Positions 44,829-53,397 are shown, counted from the stretch's first letter. The stretch is DNA of 64,000 nucleotides from Paenibacillus selenitireducens (GCF_002021565.1 NZ_MSZX01000007.1:124027-188026), one strand, 5' to 3'. The notes: generated by a model not told the origin, from the letters alone. Made by a program: numbers and translations.

Positions 44829-44957
44829 ATGTCAGGAAGAAACAGCAAGCCTAAGAACACAGGGCCCGCAGCGTCGCCATCACGGTTAGATCAATTCGGG
44901 GATAAGTTAGCAGACGGCAATGCCGATCAGCAAATTACGGCCAATCGCAAGAAGTAA
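44829..44957 (+). CDS. Short hydrophilic protein, 42 residues
   Basis: Frame MSGRNSKPKNTGPAASPSRL and on to NRKK with stop at 44957. A strong site GGAGGTGATCATC sits directly before the ATG and a terminator follows, so it is probably a real gene. Highly charged, no Cys, no membrane segment; it resembles in style small spore-associated proteins but I do not recognise it. Confidence 0.65.
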   Translation: MSGRNSKPKNTGPAASPSRLDQFGDKLADGNADQQITANRKK

Positions 44958-44964
44958 GGGCGAA

Positions 44965-44995
44965 CGCATAGATGTCTCTACATCTATGCGTTTTC
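44965..44995 (+). terminator. Terminator after the 42-residue gene
   Basis: CGCATAGATG (44967-44976) pairs with CATCTATGCG (44983-44992), then TTTTCTTG. Confidence 0.88.
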
Positions 44996-45108
44996 TTGTA
45001 TTCAAACGCCCCATTTAAATTAAATTGCGTCTTTTTTGAAACCAAATCCAGAATGTTTCGTATTATAATTATTAAATAATCTAAAGAAATGTAAAGTGAG
45101 GATCATAT

Positions 45109-45507
45109 ATGGACCCGAAAAAATTTATTATAGTTAGCTTCATGGCATTTGTAATCGCTTGCAGCGGTAATGTCTGGACTCATCCAACAAGTGCAGCAGC
45201 AGGTGCTTATGACAATCTAACCTCTGGTGGTACGACTACAAACCCCGATGACTTCCTCCAAGCTCTAGGCGTGGAGAACGATGAGGAAATTTACGATGCA
45301 TTGTATAGCGGCAAATCCTTGGCGGAAATTGCTAACGATAATGAAAAAGAAGTTCAGCATATCATTGATCTACAAGTATCCCAACTTAAGCACCAGTTAG
45401 ATGAACGATTGCTGCGTGGTACGTTATCGCTGTCAGATTATCAGGCGCAGGTCTCCGAACTGACGGAAATGATTACACAGAGTGTGCACGGTCAGCTTCT
45501 TCAATAA
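45109..45507 (+). CDS. Exported small protein, unknown
   Basis: 132 residues. N-terminal signal segment (KKFIIVSFMAFVIACSG; a lipobox-like IACS is present but weak) then Thr/Ser/Asp-rich linker and a helical domain (GKSLAEIANDNEKEVQHIID, then DERLLRGTLSLSDYQAQVSE). The helical part resembles short domains of surface proteins in Bacillales that I cannot name. AGTGAGGATC precedes the ATG. Confidence 0.72.
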   Translation: MDPKKFIIVSFMAFVIACSGNVWTHPTSAAAGAYDNLTSGGTTTNPDDFLQALGVENDEEIYDALYSGKSLAEIANDNEKEVQHIIDLQVSQLKHQLDERLLRGTLSLSDYQAQVSELTEMITQSVHGQLLQ

Positions 45508-45514
45508 ACAACAA

Positions 45515-45547
45515 ACAAGAGCTCGCCCCCTCGGGGACGAGCTCTTC
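45515..45547. terminator. Terminator between convergent genes
   Basis: AAGAGCTCG...CCCC pairs with GGGG...CGAGCTCTT, flanked by T-rich sequence on both strands. Confidence 0.85.
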
Positions 45548-45573
45548 TTCATTGTCAGACGCCAAAACAGTAA

Positions 45574-46227
45574 TTAGTAACAATTGCCATCCACATCGCA
45601 CTGTAAACCAGGGATGATCGTGAAGTTATCTTTCTGAAGCTCTTCACCCAGCACTTTCTCAAAGGCTGCACGATCCGCAACCCCTTGCATACGCTGACCG
45701 CCAATCACAAAGGTAGGTACAGCCGTAATGTTCGCTTCTCTGTAGGCATGCTGCAATGCATCCTGCTGAGCTGCTTTATACTTCCCGCTCTCAAGCGCTG
45801 CACGGAATCCGGGCTCATCCAAGCCTACCTCGCCAGCCAATTTCGTTAATACTTCAACATCGCCAATGTTCTGCTCCTCTTGATAGAACGCGGCGAATAC
45901 TCGACTGACATATTCATTCCCTTTGCCTTGCTCTTTTGCGAAATGAAAACCTTCGAATGCTAGTCCTGTATAGGGATGCGGCGAAACATGCGGCAGCTTC
46001 ATATCGACACCCCACTTCTGTGCCATCGGAGAAATGTAGGAATTCCAGCCTTGCAGCTTATCCGGCTCATTCCAAGGGTCAATCTGCGGTGCAGGACTTG
46101 GGCGCAATTCGAATGGCATCCATTCGATTTCTACGTCTTTGCCTTGAATCGCTTCTTCGAACGGTGTTTTTGCTAAATAACAGAACGGACATACAAAATC
46201 CGAATATACTTTCACTTTTACAGTCAT
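45574..46227 (-). CDS. DsbA-family (FrnE-like) thiol oxidoreductase
   Basis: 217-residue cytoplasmic thioredoxin-fold protein with the Cys-X-X-Cys site FVCPFCYL at residues 12-15, an inserted helical domain, and the cis-Pro loop (ITAVPTFVIGG). No signal peptide; FrnE-like proteins act in redox stress. ATG 46227 has GAAGGAGG. The C-terminal CDVDGNC pair may be an extra thiol site, seen in some FrnE-like proteins. Confidence 0.9.
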   Translation of the reverse strand: MTVKVKVYSDFVCPFCYLAKTPFEEAIQGKDVEIEWMPFELRPSPAPQIDPWNEPDKLQGWNSYISPMAQKWGVDMKLPHVSPHPYTGLAFEGFHFAKEQGKGNEYVSRVFAAFYQEEQNIGDVEVLTKLAGEVGLDEPGFRAALESGKYKAAQQDALQHAYREANITAVPTFVIGGQRMQGVADRAAFEKVLGEELQKDNFTIIPGLQCDVDGNCY

Positions 46228-46356
46228 ATTATATTCCTCCTTCGAAGACATTTGTCTTCACCTGTAACTATTATAGTTACAAATGAATATCATGTCAATC
46301 CTCGTCCTTAAAATGTAAGAAAGAGCTGCCCGATTCATGCGAGCAGCTCCTATAAG

Positions 46357-48174
46357 TTAACGTTGGAAATGATACGGCACGGTTGCAATAACAACATCTT
46401 TACGAGCATAAAGGATAGCACGAATCATTAGACTCGTCTGATTATGCAATATATTTTGCCACCAGTGCTTTGTAATGAATTGTGGAATCAGGATTGTCAA
46501 ATGATCGGTTTCATGTGTCTTCCACTCCACGGTCTCAATGAACTTGATTAATGGACGCGTAATACTCCGATAGCTTGAACGAAGGACGATCAATCGGACC
46601 CCAGGGTTCCACTCTTCCCATTTCTTCTCCATCCGCTCAATATCTTCATCATCAAACCCTACATAGACGGCAATCACATTATCCGTAAGTGATTTAGCAT
46701 AACTTAAGGAGTGCATGACCACGCGTGTCACCCCAGCCACCGGCACAATAATGGTACTGCTCTTTGTCTCCGGCTTCTCGTCTTGCAGGTTAATGCGCAA
46801 TTCGCAAGCGGTATTTTCATAATGCTTATGGATTTGGTAGAACGTCAAGATCACGATCGGCAGGAAGATAAAAACCATCCAGACATGGCTAAACTTCGTG
46901 ATAATAAAAATCATGGTAATCGTTAGTGTCGTTAACATCCCTATGGTATTAATAATTAACTTGGTTACCCACCCTGCTGGTTTGAGCTTGATCCAACGGA
47001 TCATCATTCCCAGTTGCGACAACGTAAAGGGAATAAATACGCCTACCGCATAAAGCGGAATTAGATTTTCCGTATTTCCATGGAATGCAATAACCAATAT
47101 AGCGGATAGAACACCCAGATTAATGATCCCATTCGAGAATCCTAGTCGGTCGCCGCGAGCCATGAACATCCTTGGCATGAATTTATCTTTGGCTAACATA
47201 TAAGCAAGTAACGGAAATGCGGAGTAAGCCGTATTGGCGGCTAAGAATAAGATAAGTGCTGTAATTCCTTGAATCATATAATAAATCGTTCCCCGGCCAA
47301 ACACAGAATTGGCAATTTGCGATACGACGGTCTCCTTCTCACTTGGCATAATCCCATACCAATAAGCGAGCAAGCTGATTCCAGTGAACATACAGCCTAG
47401 AATAACACCCATCATAACCAGCGTTGCTGCAGCATTTTTTTCTGACGGCTGCTTGAAGTTTGGTATCGCATTGGATACGGCTTCGACCCCTGTAAGCGCG
47501 GAACAACCTGAGCTAAAGGCTTTTAGCAATAAGAACAAACTAATATTCGAGACAGTTGAACCTAGTTCAGGAATTGCTGCATGGGCACCGCCCATTAAAT
47601 ATTTGATCACACCAGATATAATTAATACGAAAATGGCAACAACAAATAGATAAATTGGTATGGCTAATACGGAAGCCGATTCTGTAACGCCCCGCAGATT
47701 CATTAACGTCAGGAACACGATCATGATCAATGCAATGAGTACCCGATGATCATGAAGCGAAGGAAATGCGGATGTAATCGCATCTGTTCCTGCGGAAGAA
47801 CTTACGGCTACAGTCAGAATGTAGTCAACGAGCAGCGATCCTCCCGCCAAAAGCCCTGTGGATACCCCTAGATTATCCTTTGCGACCACATACGCCCCAC
47901 CGCCGGCTGGATAAGAATAGATCGTCTGACGATACGACAGAATCAAAATCAACAAGAGCCCTAACACTGCAACAGAGATCGGAATGGAGTACCAGACGGC
48001 AGCGAACCCCGCGGCCATAAGCACAATCAAGATTTGTTCAGTACCGTAGGCAACGGATGACAATGCATCTGATGATAGTACGGCAAGTGCCTTCAGCTTC
48101 GAGAGCTTTTCCCCTTCAATTTCCGCGCTTTTCATTGGACGTCCAATTAAGACTCGTTTTACCTTACTGACCAT
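46357..48174 (-). CDS. kimA: KimA-type high-affinity potassium importer
   Basis: 605-residue APC-superfamily transporter with about 12 membrane helices in residues 30-460 and a cytoplasmic USP-like C-terminal domain of about 140 residues (STIIVPVAGVTRVVMHSLSY and on), the KimA (YdaO) layout. It imports K+ with protons, and is switched off in Bacillus by c-di-AMP at the protein and riboswitch levels. SSDALSSVAYGTEQILIVL and YPAGGGAYVVAKDNLG are typical. ATG follows AAAGGGG. A ydaO-type leader precedes it, which supports the name over a generic amino-acid permease. Confidence 0.92.
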   Translation of the reverse strand: MVSKVKRVLIGRPMKSAEIEGEKLSKLKALAVLSSDALSSVAYGTEQILIVLMAAGFAAVWYSIPISVAVLGLLLILILSYRQTIYSYPAGGGAYVVAKDNLGVSTGLLAGGSLLVDYILTVAVSSSAGTDAITSAFPSLHDHRVLIALIMIVFLTLMNLRGVTESASVLAIPIYLFVVAIFVLIISGVIKYLMGGAHAAIPELGSTVSNISLFLLLKAFSSGCSALTGVEAVSNAIPNFKQPSEKNAAATLVMMGVILGCMFTGISLLAYWYGIMPSEKETVVSQIANSVFGRGTIYYMIQGITALILFLAANTAYSAFPLLAYMLAKDKFMPRMFMARGDRLGFSNGIINLGVLSAILVIAFHGNTENLIPLYAVGVFIPFTLSQLGMMIRWIKLKPAGWVTKLIINTIGMLTTLTITMIFIITKFSHVWMVFIFLPIVILTFYQIHKHYENTACELRINLQDEKPETKSSTIIVPVAGVTRVVMHSLSYAKSLTDNVIAVYVGFDDEDIERMEKKWEEWNPGVRLIVLRSSYRSITRPLIKFIETVEWKTHETDHLTILIPQFITKHWWQNILHNQTSLMIRAILYARKDVVIATVPYHFQR

Positions 48175-48298
48175 TGTTGACTTCCCCTTTGTTCATTCAC
48201 CTTAGCCAATTATCGAATTCGATCGTATTTACATGTTGCCCTGTTTCGCAAGATACGGAGAAAGTACATATTCCCATCAACTCTTGGAAAAAAGAACA

Positions 48299-48336
48299 TA
48301 AAAAAGCCGCAGGAAAGGAAGACCTTCCCGCAGCTT
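48299..48336 (-). terminator. Riboswitch-linked terminator before kimA
   Basis: Minus-strand GCTGCGGGAAGG-TCTT-CCTTTCCTGCGGC stem with a T-run after it, between the riboswitch and the kimA start; expected to form when c-di-AMP is bound. Confidence 0.85.
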
Positions 48337-48373
48337 AATCACGCCAAATCGACGTAGTAGCTTACGACAATTT

Positions 48374-48515
48374 CCTCTTTCGAACGCTTACGAGGTTAGC
48401 TGACGGATTCGGGCACGAAAGTAGCCCTACACTTATACAAGTGATTCACCCCTGAGAAAGATCTGTTAAGACCTTGCTCTACTGGTTCCCCCGTTTCCGG
48501 TAGTCGAATTCAGCG
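48374..48515 (-). promoter_or_regulatory. c-di-AMP riboswitch (ydaO-yuaA)
   Basis: Minus-strand sequence has the conserved blocks of the ydaO riboswitch in order: ACGGGGGAACC, AGGGGTGAATC, GTAGGGC, and CCCGAATCCGTCAGCTAACC followed by TCGTAAGCG. Bound c-di-AMP should favour the terminator and lower KimA, i.e. lower K+ uptake. Limits are approximate. Confidence 0.9.
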
Positions 48516-48788
48516 CTTATCGGATGATGCTATATTAATTACGAATTGAATCTTACTATGAACGCTAGGGACTGTAAAGGAAATCCGAAGCTTAAATTAG
48601 TCATTCTATGAGGTACAGTGAACTTGTAAGCGATAACAATTACACTACGCGACTCGTATCTAACTTTCTTACGCATTTGCTTCGTTTTAAGACAATTTGG
48701 CCATATCTGGCTATTCTGAACCTTCCGTTTGTTACCCGTGTGTTTCTTGCTAAATTACGCTATAATAAAGAAAGTGAGGTGAATAAGA
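48516..48788. other. Intergenic region between kimA leader and hxlR-type gene
   Basis: Holds the unplaced kimA promoter on the minus strand and, on the plus strand, a TATAAT at 48764-48769 before the HxlR gene. No other feature was found. Confidence 0.4.
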
Positions 48789-49136
48789 ATGAATCAGCCA
48801 GCATTATGCCCCAGATTTGAGAAAGCCGTCGAAATTTTAAGCAAACGTTGGGTATCCTTTATTGTTTTTCAGCTATTATCCGGTCCTAGACGATTTAGTG
48901 AGATTGAAAATTCTTTGCCGAATATTAGTGGAAGATTGCTATCCGAGCGGTTAAAAGAGCTAGAAAGCGATGGCATTGTAAATAGAGAAGTTTACCCCGA
49001 AACACCGGTACGGATCGAATATTCTTTAACCGAGATGGGGTTAGCTTTGGCGCCGATATTTGGGGAAATCAGCAAATGGTCCTCCGATTGGATTCAAATC
49101 CCCACTACGAACGAAACTGTAGAAGAGAAGGCCTGA
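48789..49136 (+). CDS. HxlR-family transcriptional regulator
   Basis: 115-residue winged-helix regulator. CPRFEKAVEILSKRWVSFIV at the N-terminus carries the single Cys typical of the HxlR family (thiol or aldehyde/quinone sensing in relatives), followed by SGPRRFSEIENSLPNISGRL and the VRIEYSLTEMGLAL wing. GTGAGGTG precedes the ATG. Target unknown; no divergent partner. Confidence 0.9.
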   Translation: MNQPALCPRFEKAVEILSKRWVSFIVFQLLSGPRRFSEIENSLPNISGRLLSERLKELESDGIVNREVYPETPVRIEYSLTEMGLALAPIFGEISKWSSDWIQIPTTNETVEEKA

Positions 49137-49290
49137 GCGTCTTCAACATATAAGAGGAGCTGATCATTCTTCCGAATGGACAGCTCCTTTTTTTTGCACA
49201 TATTCGAGGTTGAGGATGCATAACGAGGTTCATGAATAGACACAATAGCTCATGGTATAACATAAGTTCATACTGAAGGAGGTTGTCCAT

Positions 49291-49476
49291 GTGCTTGATC
49301 AATTAGAAAGTAATTATAATTGCGCCAATGCCGGTGCTGATCTGCATCAGTTGAAGCAAGAGCTAGAGAAGTTGATATCCGACGGCGGATCGGAACATTC
49401 CCTTGAAGCGACAGAACTCAAAAACCGAATCGAGAACCAAATCCACTTCATTCAAACCAAATGTGACATTCACTAA
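49291..49476 (+). CDS. Short coiled-coil protein, 61 residues
   Basis: Begins at GTG 49291 with AAGGAGGTTG in front. Helical, Gln/Glu/Leu-rich with two Cys (residues 11 and 58). Not recognised. The strong ribosome site and a clear terminator after it argue for a real gene. Confidence 0.62.
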   Translation: MLDQLESNYNCANAGADLHQLKQELEKLISDGGSEHSLEATELKNRIENQIHFIQTKCDIH

Positions 49477-49500
49477 TTTGCAGTGTATATCTATGCCAAG

Positions 49501-49522
49501 CCGACCCTCCGGTCGGTTTTTT
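49501..49522 (+). terminator. Terminator after the 61-residue gene
   Basis: CCGACC-CTCC-GGTCGG followed by TTTTTT. Confidence 0.93.
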
Positions 49523-49621
49523 CGTCTTCTCCCTCCTCTCCCGATGGTATACCGAGCTACCCGATGTTGCATAAGCCCGGTATAATGAAAGAAAGAATCG
49601 ATGTAGGAGGCGTTAGGAACT

Positions 49622-49825
49622 TTGAGCAACGAGACGAACCATCATGATGAGCGGCGTTGCCCCTTATGCGGCGAGATCAATCAATGCGGGGCTGAGAGTG
49701 GGGATTGCTGGTGCTTTCATTCGAAGGTGCCCATGGCATTGAGAGAGCAAATTCCGACCGAGTTACGAGGGAAATCCTGTATTTGCCGTAAATGCGTTGA
49801 AGACTTCAAGGCACAGGAATCATAA
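49622..49825 (+). CDS. Cysteine-rich CWC family protein
   Basis: 67 residues with four cysteine groups: CPLCGEINQC, then DCWCF and CICRKC, the pattern of the small CWC family, probably a zinc-binding module. Starts at TTG 49622 with GTAGGAGGCG at 10 bases. No known role. Confidence 0.8.
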   Translation: MSNETNHHDERRCPLCGEINQCGAESGDCWCFHSKVPMALREQIPTELRGKSCICRKCVEDFKAQES

Positions 49826-49847
49826 TTATGCTTTCTTATGCAGCAAA

Positions 49848-49872
49848 GGCATCCCTTGGGGATGCCTTTTGT
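49848..49872 (+). terminator. Terminator after the CWC gene
   Basis: GGCATCCC-TTGG-GGATGCC followed by TTTTG. Confidence 0.85.
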
Positions 49873-50091
49873 TGTCTAGCTGGAGTTCTTCTTGGAGAAC
49901 GTAGAGGTAAAAGCTTGTCTGACGACGAGTTTTGGCTTTTTCCCCTGTCCACCGTTTTTTCTAATAAAAAGGGGGGAAACAAGATGTTTGAGGAAGAGGA
50001 AGACAACTTTTACCCGCAGTGAGACAAGAATTCGAGGCTCCGTCCACAACAACAGAGCATCCTCACGGATGCCCTGTGCTGCACTTTTCAC

Positions 50092-51546
50092 TCACTTGAT
50101 ATGCTGTAAATACGGTGTCAAATCCACATTCAAACGCTCAGCCAGCCTTTTCCCTAAATCGGCATCCGCACGATAGAAATTGCAAATCGCTAACAACTTC
50201 GACTGTTCCGTCACGGACGATAAATCTCCGGATAGATTTTTCACAAACGCTTCTTGTTCGGCTGCCGAATATTTGCGCCACACTTGCCCCGCTTGACCGA
50301 AATCATTTTTCTTCTCAATCACTTTACGAAGTGCTTCTCCTTGCACCGGATAAGGTGAATCATCATAAGCAGGATCGACCTGCGGAGTGTGTTGGTGACG
50401 ATTTGGCTCATAGTTGATCGAATCTGTCTGTTGCTTGACAGGCATCGCCCCGTCGCGTTGATTATTATTAACTTTGGCGAACGGACAATTGATGGGCAAT
50501 TGCTGATAGTTCGGTCCAATACGGTAACGTTGGGTATCGGAATAAGAGAATAAACGCCCTTGCAGCAACTTATCCTCTGACGGCTCGATGCCGGGCACGA
50601 CCACACCTGGATTAAATCCTACGGATTCCGTCTCTGCAAATACATTCTCAGGGTTGCGATTCAATGTCATCGTACCTACCAAATGATATGGAATGTCCTC
50701 CTCGAACCAATCTTTTGTTGCATCGAGCGGATTGAAATCGAACGAATCCAAGTCCGCAGGATCTAAGATTTGAACATAAAGATCCCATTCCGGGTATTCT
50801 TGGCGTTCGATCGCGTCATATAAGTCGCGGCTTGCATGATTGAAATCTACGGCCTGAATCGCGGTAGCTTCTTCAGCCGTTAAATTCTTGACCCCTTGTT
50901 TGGGTACCCAACGATACTTAATATATACTTTATTGCCATGTTCATTGATCCACTTAAATGCGTGCACACTGGAACCTCGCATTTGGCGATAGTTCGCTGG
51001 AATTCCCTCATCCGAGAACAAATGAACCATCATGTTCGTCGATTCCGGGGTCAATGACATAAAGTCCCAATAGCGGTCTGGATCTTGAATGTTTGTGCGT
51101 GGATCCGGCTTCAGACTGTGAACCATGTCCGGGAATTTCATCGCATCGCGAATGAAGAATACCGGCAGGTTGTTCCCCACGAAATCATAATTGCCTTCTT
51201 CCGTATAAAATTTCACGGCAAAACCACGCGGATCGCGCAATGTCTCTGGTGAGTGCTGACCATGAATAACTGTCGAAAACCGAACGAATACAGGCGTCTC
51301 TTGCCCTTCTTGTTGTAGAAATGCTGCCTTCGTGTACCGTTTCATGCTGTTCGTTACCTTGAATACACCATGGGCGCCTGCCCCGCGGGCATGCACGACG
51401 CGTTCGGGTACGCGTTCCCGATCAAAGTGTGCCAATTTCTCGAGGAGCTGATAATCTTCCAACAATGCAGGACCATTCTGCCCTGCTGTTCTGGAACTCT
51501 GATTGTTACCGATCGGTACGCCTTGATTCGTAGTTAATTTTGTCAT
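50092..51546 (-). CDS. katA: Vegetative heme catalase KatA
   Basis: 484-residue small-subunit clade catalase. The distal His is in HARGAGAHG (residue about 54), the Asn in FVGNNLPVFF, and the proximal heme Tyr in RLFSYSDTQRYR; NADPH-binding features are retained. The ATG at 51546 has GGGAGG at 8 bases; the upstream ATG at 51561 overlaps that site. Two PerR-like boxes lie upstream, so peroxide induction is expected. Monocistronic. Confidence 0.95.
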   Translation of the reverse strand: MTKLTTNQGVPIGNNQSSRTAGQNGPALLEDYQLLEKLAHFDRERVPERVVHARGAGAHGVFKVTNSMKRYTKAAFLQQEGQETPVFVRFSTVIHGQHSPETLRDPRGFAVKFYTEEGNYDFVGNNLPVFFIRDAMKFPDMVHSLKPDPRTNIQDPDRYWDFMSLTPESTNMMVHLFSDEGIPANYRQMRGSSVHAFKWINEHGNKVYIKYRWVPKQGVKNLTAEEATAIQAVDFNHASRDLYDAIERQEYPEWDLYVQILDPADLDSFDFNPLDATKDWFEEDIPYHLVGTMTLNRNPENVFAETESVGFNPGVVVPGIEPSEDKLLQGRLFSYSDTQRYRIGPNYQQLPINCPFAKVNNNQRDGAMPVKQQTDSINYEPNRHQHTPQVDPAYDDSPYPVQGEALRKVIEKKNDFGQAGQVWRKYSAAEQEAFVKNLSGDLSSVTEQSKLLAICNFYRADADLGKRLAERLNVDLTPYLQHIK

Positions 51547-51572
51547 AGTCAAGCCTCCCATAAATATATAAA

Positions 51573-51587
51573 TTAGAATTATTCTAA
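51573..51587 (-). promoter_or_regulatory. PerR-type box, downstream copy
   Basis: TTAGAAT-T-ATTCTAA, a perfect 7-1-7 palindrome of the PerR class, between the katA transcription start and its start codon. Confidence 0.75.
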
Positions 51588-51606
51588 ACTATATTCCATG
51601 GATACC

Positions 51607-51636
51607 AGTATATATGCAGGTGATAATTAAAATCAA
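51607..51636 (-). promoter_or_regulatory. katA promoter
   Basis: Minus-strand TTGATT (51631-51636), 18 bases, TATACT (51607-51612). Framed by the two PerR-like boxes. Confidence 0.65.
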
Positions 51637-51643
51637 TACTATT

Positions 51644-51658
51644 TTATAATAATTCTAA
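51644..51658 (-). promoter_or_regulatory. PerR-type box, upstream copy
   Basis: TTATAAT-A-ATTCTAA, one mismatch in the 7-1-7 palindrome, just upstream of the katA -35. Confidence 0.7.
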
Positions 51659-51741
51659 ATAATGATAGGATTTTCTGTCCGCATCAGCGAAAAAGCAAGC
51701 ACGATGTGCTCGCTTTTCATTGTATTAGGCGTATGTAACGA

Positions 51742-52614
51742 TTATTCCTGTTCCAAGATATGATATTTAGCTTCCCAACCAAGTATACGTTTGGCTCTAA
51801 CATTCGAGAGCAGCGAGATCCTTCCCTCTAATGGAACTCGGATATCTTCGACGTCAGGAAGATGGCGGGCAACAAGCTCGCTTGTAGGGCGATCCGAAGA
51901 AGAATCATCCGCGGCCAGATTTAATACCTCAGCACCCAAACCATCCTTTTCGATCGCAAGTTGGCATGCCATTGCGACATCTCTGGCATCAATATAAGAC
52001 CATAGGATACGTTTGCGTGATTCCGTATCGTCGAAATTGGCCCGGATCGCAGCATAACTCTCGGGAACCAGAATATTTCCTAGTCGAAAACTAACCACCT
52101 GCATTCCTGTTCGACGATGAAAAGCAGCTGCTGTCGCTTCATTTACAACTTTGGAGAGCCCATAGCTATCTTCAGGTAATTGCGGATGGTCTTCATCTAT
52201 TGGCACATAATGAGGATTTATGAATTCCGTTGCGAAGCAAATGCCATACGAAGATTCGCTGGAAGCGATAACAACTTTAGAAATACCCAAGTTAGCTGCA
52301 GCTTCTAGGACGTTATATGTACTCATCACATTATTACGGAAGCATACTTCATTCGGGAAAAGATAGGCTTCAGGAATCGCAGCAAAATGTACGATACCTA
52401 CGGGTACCTTGCGCTCCCCGCCGCTAAAGGGCGATATCGCATTCTGCACTTGACCCAAGTCGTTCAGATCCACAATGATCGTGCGACACACGGGATCACT
52501 CGGCGCTTTGATATCCAAATTAATGACTTCATAACCCTGATCCACGAAATGTTTCAAAATCCACTTGCCGGCCTTACCGCTTCCTCCCGTAACAATAATA
52601 CGCGGTTGACTCAT
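51742..52614 (-). CDS. NAD-dependent epimerase/dehydratase-fold protein
   Basis: 290-residue extended SDR. The N-terminal TGGSGKAGKWIL loop binds NAD(P) (with VINLDI after), and the active-site motif YGLSK follows Ser residues (SSESSYG). Sugar-nucleotide epimerase/dehydratase or oxidoreductase; the substrate cannot be told. ATG 52614 has GGAGGC 8 bases upstream; the ATG at 52620 overlaps that site. Lone gene. Confidence 0.85.
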   Translation of the reverse strand: MSQPRIIVTGGSGKAGKWILKHFVDQGYEVINLDIKAPSDPVCRTIIVDLNDLGQVQNAISPFSGGERKVPVGIVHFAAIPEAYLFPNEVCFRNNVMSTYNVLEAAANLGISKVVIASSESSYGICFATEFINPHYVPIDEDHPQLPEDSYGLSKVVNEATAAAFHRRTGMQVVSFRLGNILVPESYAAIRANFDDTESRKRILWSYIDARDVAMACQLAIEKDGLGAEVLNLAADDSSSDRPTSELVARHLPDVEDIRVPLEGRISLLSNVRAKRILGWEAKYHILEQE

Positions 52615-52749
52615 CTTCATGCCTCCTCATCATATATATAGCTCTTGTCGTACTCAAAGACAGTATAACGGAAAAGGAATAATCTACAACCATCTATTTA
52701 GATCACGGAACCTCCAAAATTTAAGATAACTGCCGTACCACGCAAAAAA

Positions 52750-52776
52750 AAGCATACACTTCTCGCGTGCATGCTT
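52750..52776 (-). terminator. Second hairpin downstream of ydjO
   Basis: AAGCAT-ACAC...GTGC-ATGCTT stem, followed on the minus strand by TTTTTTTT. A tandem terminator behind the one at 52836. Confidence 0.7.
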
Positions 52777-52835
52777 CAACTTGAATCCTGTGTATCACAC
52801 CTACGGGTTGCGACGGCATATGCTAACAAGAACAA

Positions 52836-52869
52836 AAACGAGATGAAGGCGTTCGGCCTCATCCCGTTT
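52836..52869 (-). terminator. Terminator after ydjO
   Basis: AAACGAGATGAAGGC pairs with GCCTCATCCCGTTT; a T-run follows on the minus strand. Confidence 0.78.
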
Positions 52870-52888
52870 GTCAATGGACGTTCAAACC

Positions 52889-53101
52889 TTATTGTTTTGC
52901 GTGGTTGGGACTCGTATTCACGAGTACTGCAAGTTTTTTCTCGCCTTTTACCATTTCGGATTGACATTGGGGGCATGTCGGCTGAGAAGAAAACGCAAAA
53001 TTGTCCCTCATCCATCCGTTACACGTTTCATTTGTGCAAGACCAAATCGCTGTAATTTCCTCAGGAATTTCTTCCAGTGGCTTTTTCCGTGAATTGTACA
53101 T
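52889..53101 (-). CDS. ydjO: YdjO-like cold-inducible small zinc-ribbon protein
   Basis: 70 residues with two zinc half-sites: C-X4-C (SCTNETCNGW) and C-X2-C (PTCPQCQSEM), plus the conserved WMRDNF and NTSPNHAK end. Matches the pattern of Bacillus YdjO, known as cold-inducible, function unknown. AGAGGGACG precedes the ATG. A long hairpin lies in the leader, downstream of a strong promoter. Confidence 0.87.
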   Translation of the reverse strand: MYNSRKKPLEEIPEEITAIWSCTNETCNGWMRDNFAFSSQPTCPQCQSEMVKGEKKLAVLVNTSPNHAKQ

Positions 53102-53157
53102 GATCGTCCCTCTTTCTCACCAGTTTTTAATGGCAGTCTCAGATTTAAATAAATAAA

Positions 53158-53217
53158 AATTCACATATAACATGAGGTTATTCATAATTCATAAATAACC
53201 CATGCAATATGTGAATT
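53158..53217 (-). promoter_or_regulatory. Long near-perfect hairpin in the ydjO leader
   Basis: Arms AATTCACATAT (53158-53168) and ATATGTGAATT (53207-53217) enclose CATG/CATG and GGTTATT (53176-53182)/AATAACC (53194-53200), about 22 pairs with an 11-base loop. On the minus strand it is followed by TTTTTATTTATTT. It lies between the promoter at 53241 and the ydjO start: an attenuator, RNA thermometer or small palindromic repeat. Confidence 0.55.
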
Positions 53218-53240
53218 GAGATCGTTATTCAGTAATATTA

Positions 53241-53269
53241 ATTATACCTCTATTGTATGAAAATAACAA
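53241..53269 (-). promoter_or_regulatory. Promoter upstream of ydjO
   Basis: Minus-strand TTGTTA (53264-53269), 17 bases, TATAAT (53241-53246). Predicted start near 53234, so ydjO would have a leader of about 133 bases. Confidence 0.65.
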
Positions 53270-53368
53270 TCATTGTTTCCTCTTTTTTAGCTTTTTTATT
53301 ATGCCAATACAGCTTAAATCCTGCATTCGAATTCACAACAATTCTGCTTGGTCAGCTGTCTGTAACAG

Positions 53369-53397
53369 GTAATATATCCAATTTCAGAATATATTAC
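53369..53397 (-). terminator. Weak hairpin after SDR gene
   Basis: GTAATATAT (53369-53377) pairs with ATATATTAC (53389-53397); no T-run follows, so the terminator role is uncertain. Confidence 0.35.

Noticed and set aside
49828-50022. Short frame after the CWC gene, including a 12-residue frame at 49984
   Set aside because: It runs through the CWC terminator hairpin; the inner ATG has a GGGGG site, but the product would be only MFEEEEDNFYPQ, too short to support.
53158-53217. Miniature transposable element
   Set aside because: The long inverted repeat could be one, but no target-site duplication is visible and a leader role explains its place equally well; kept as a leader hairpin.
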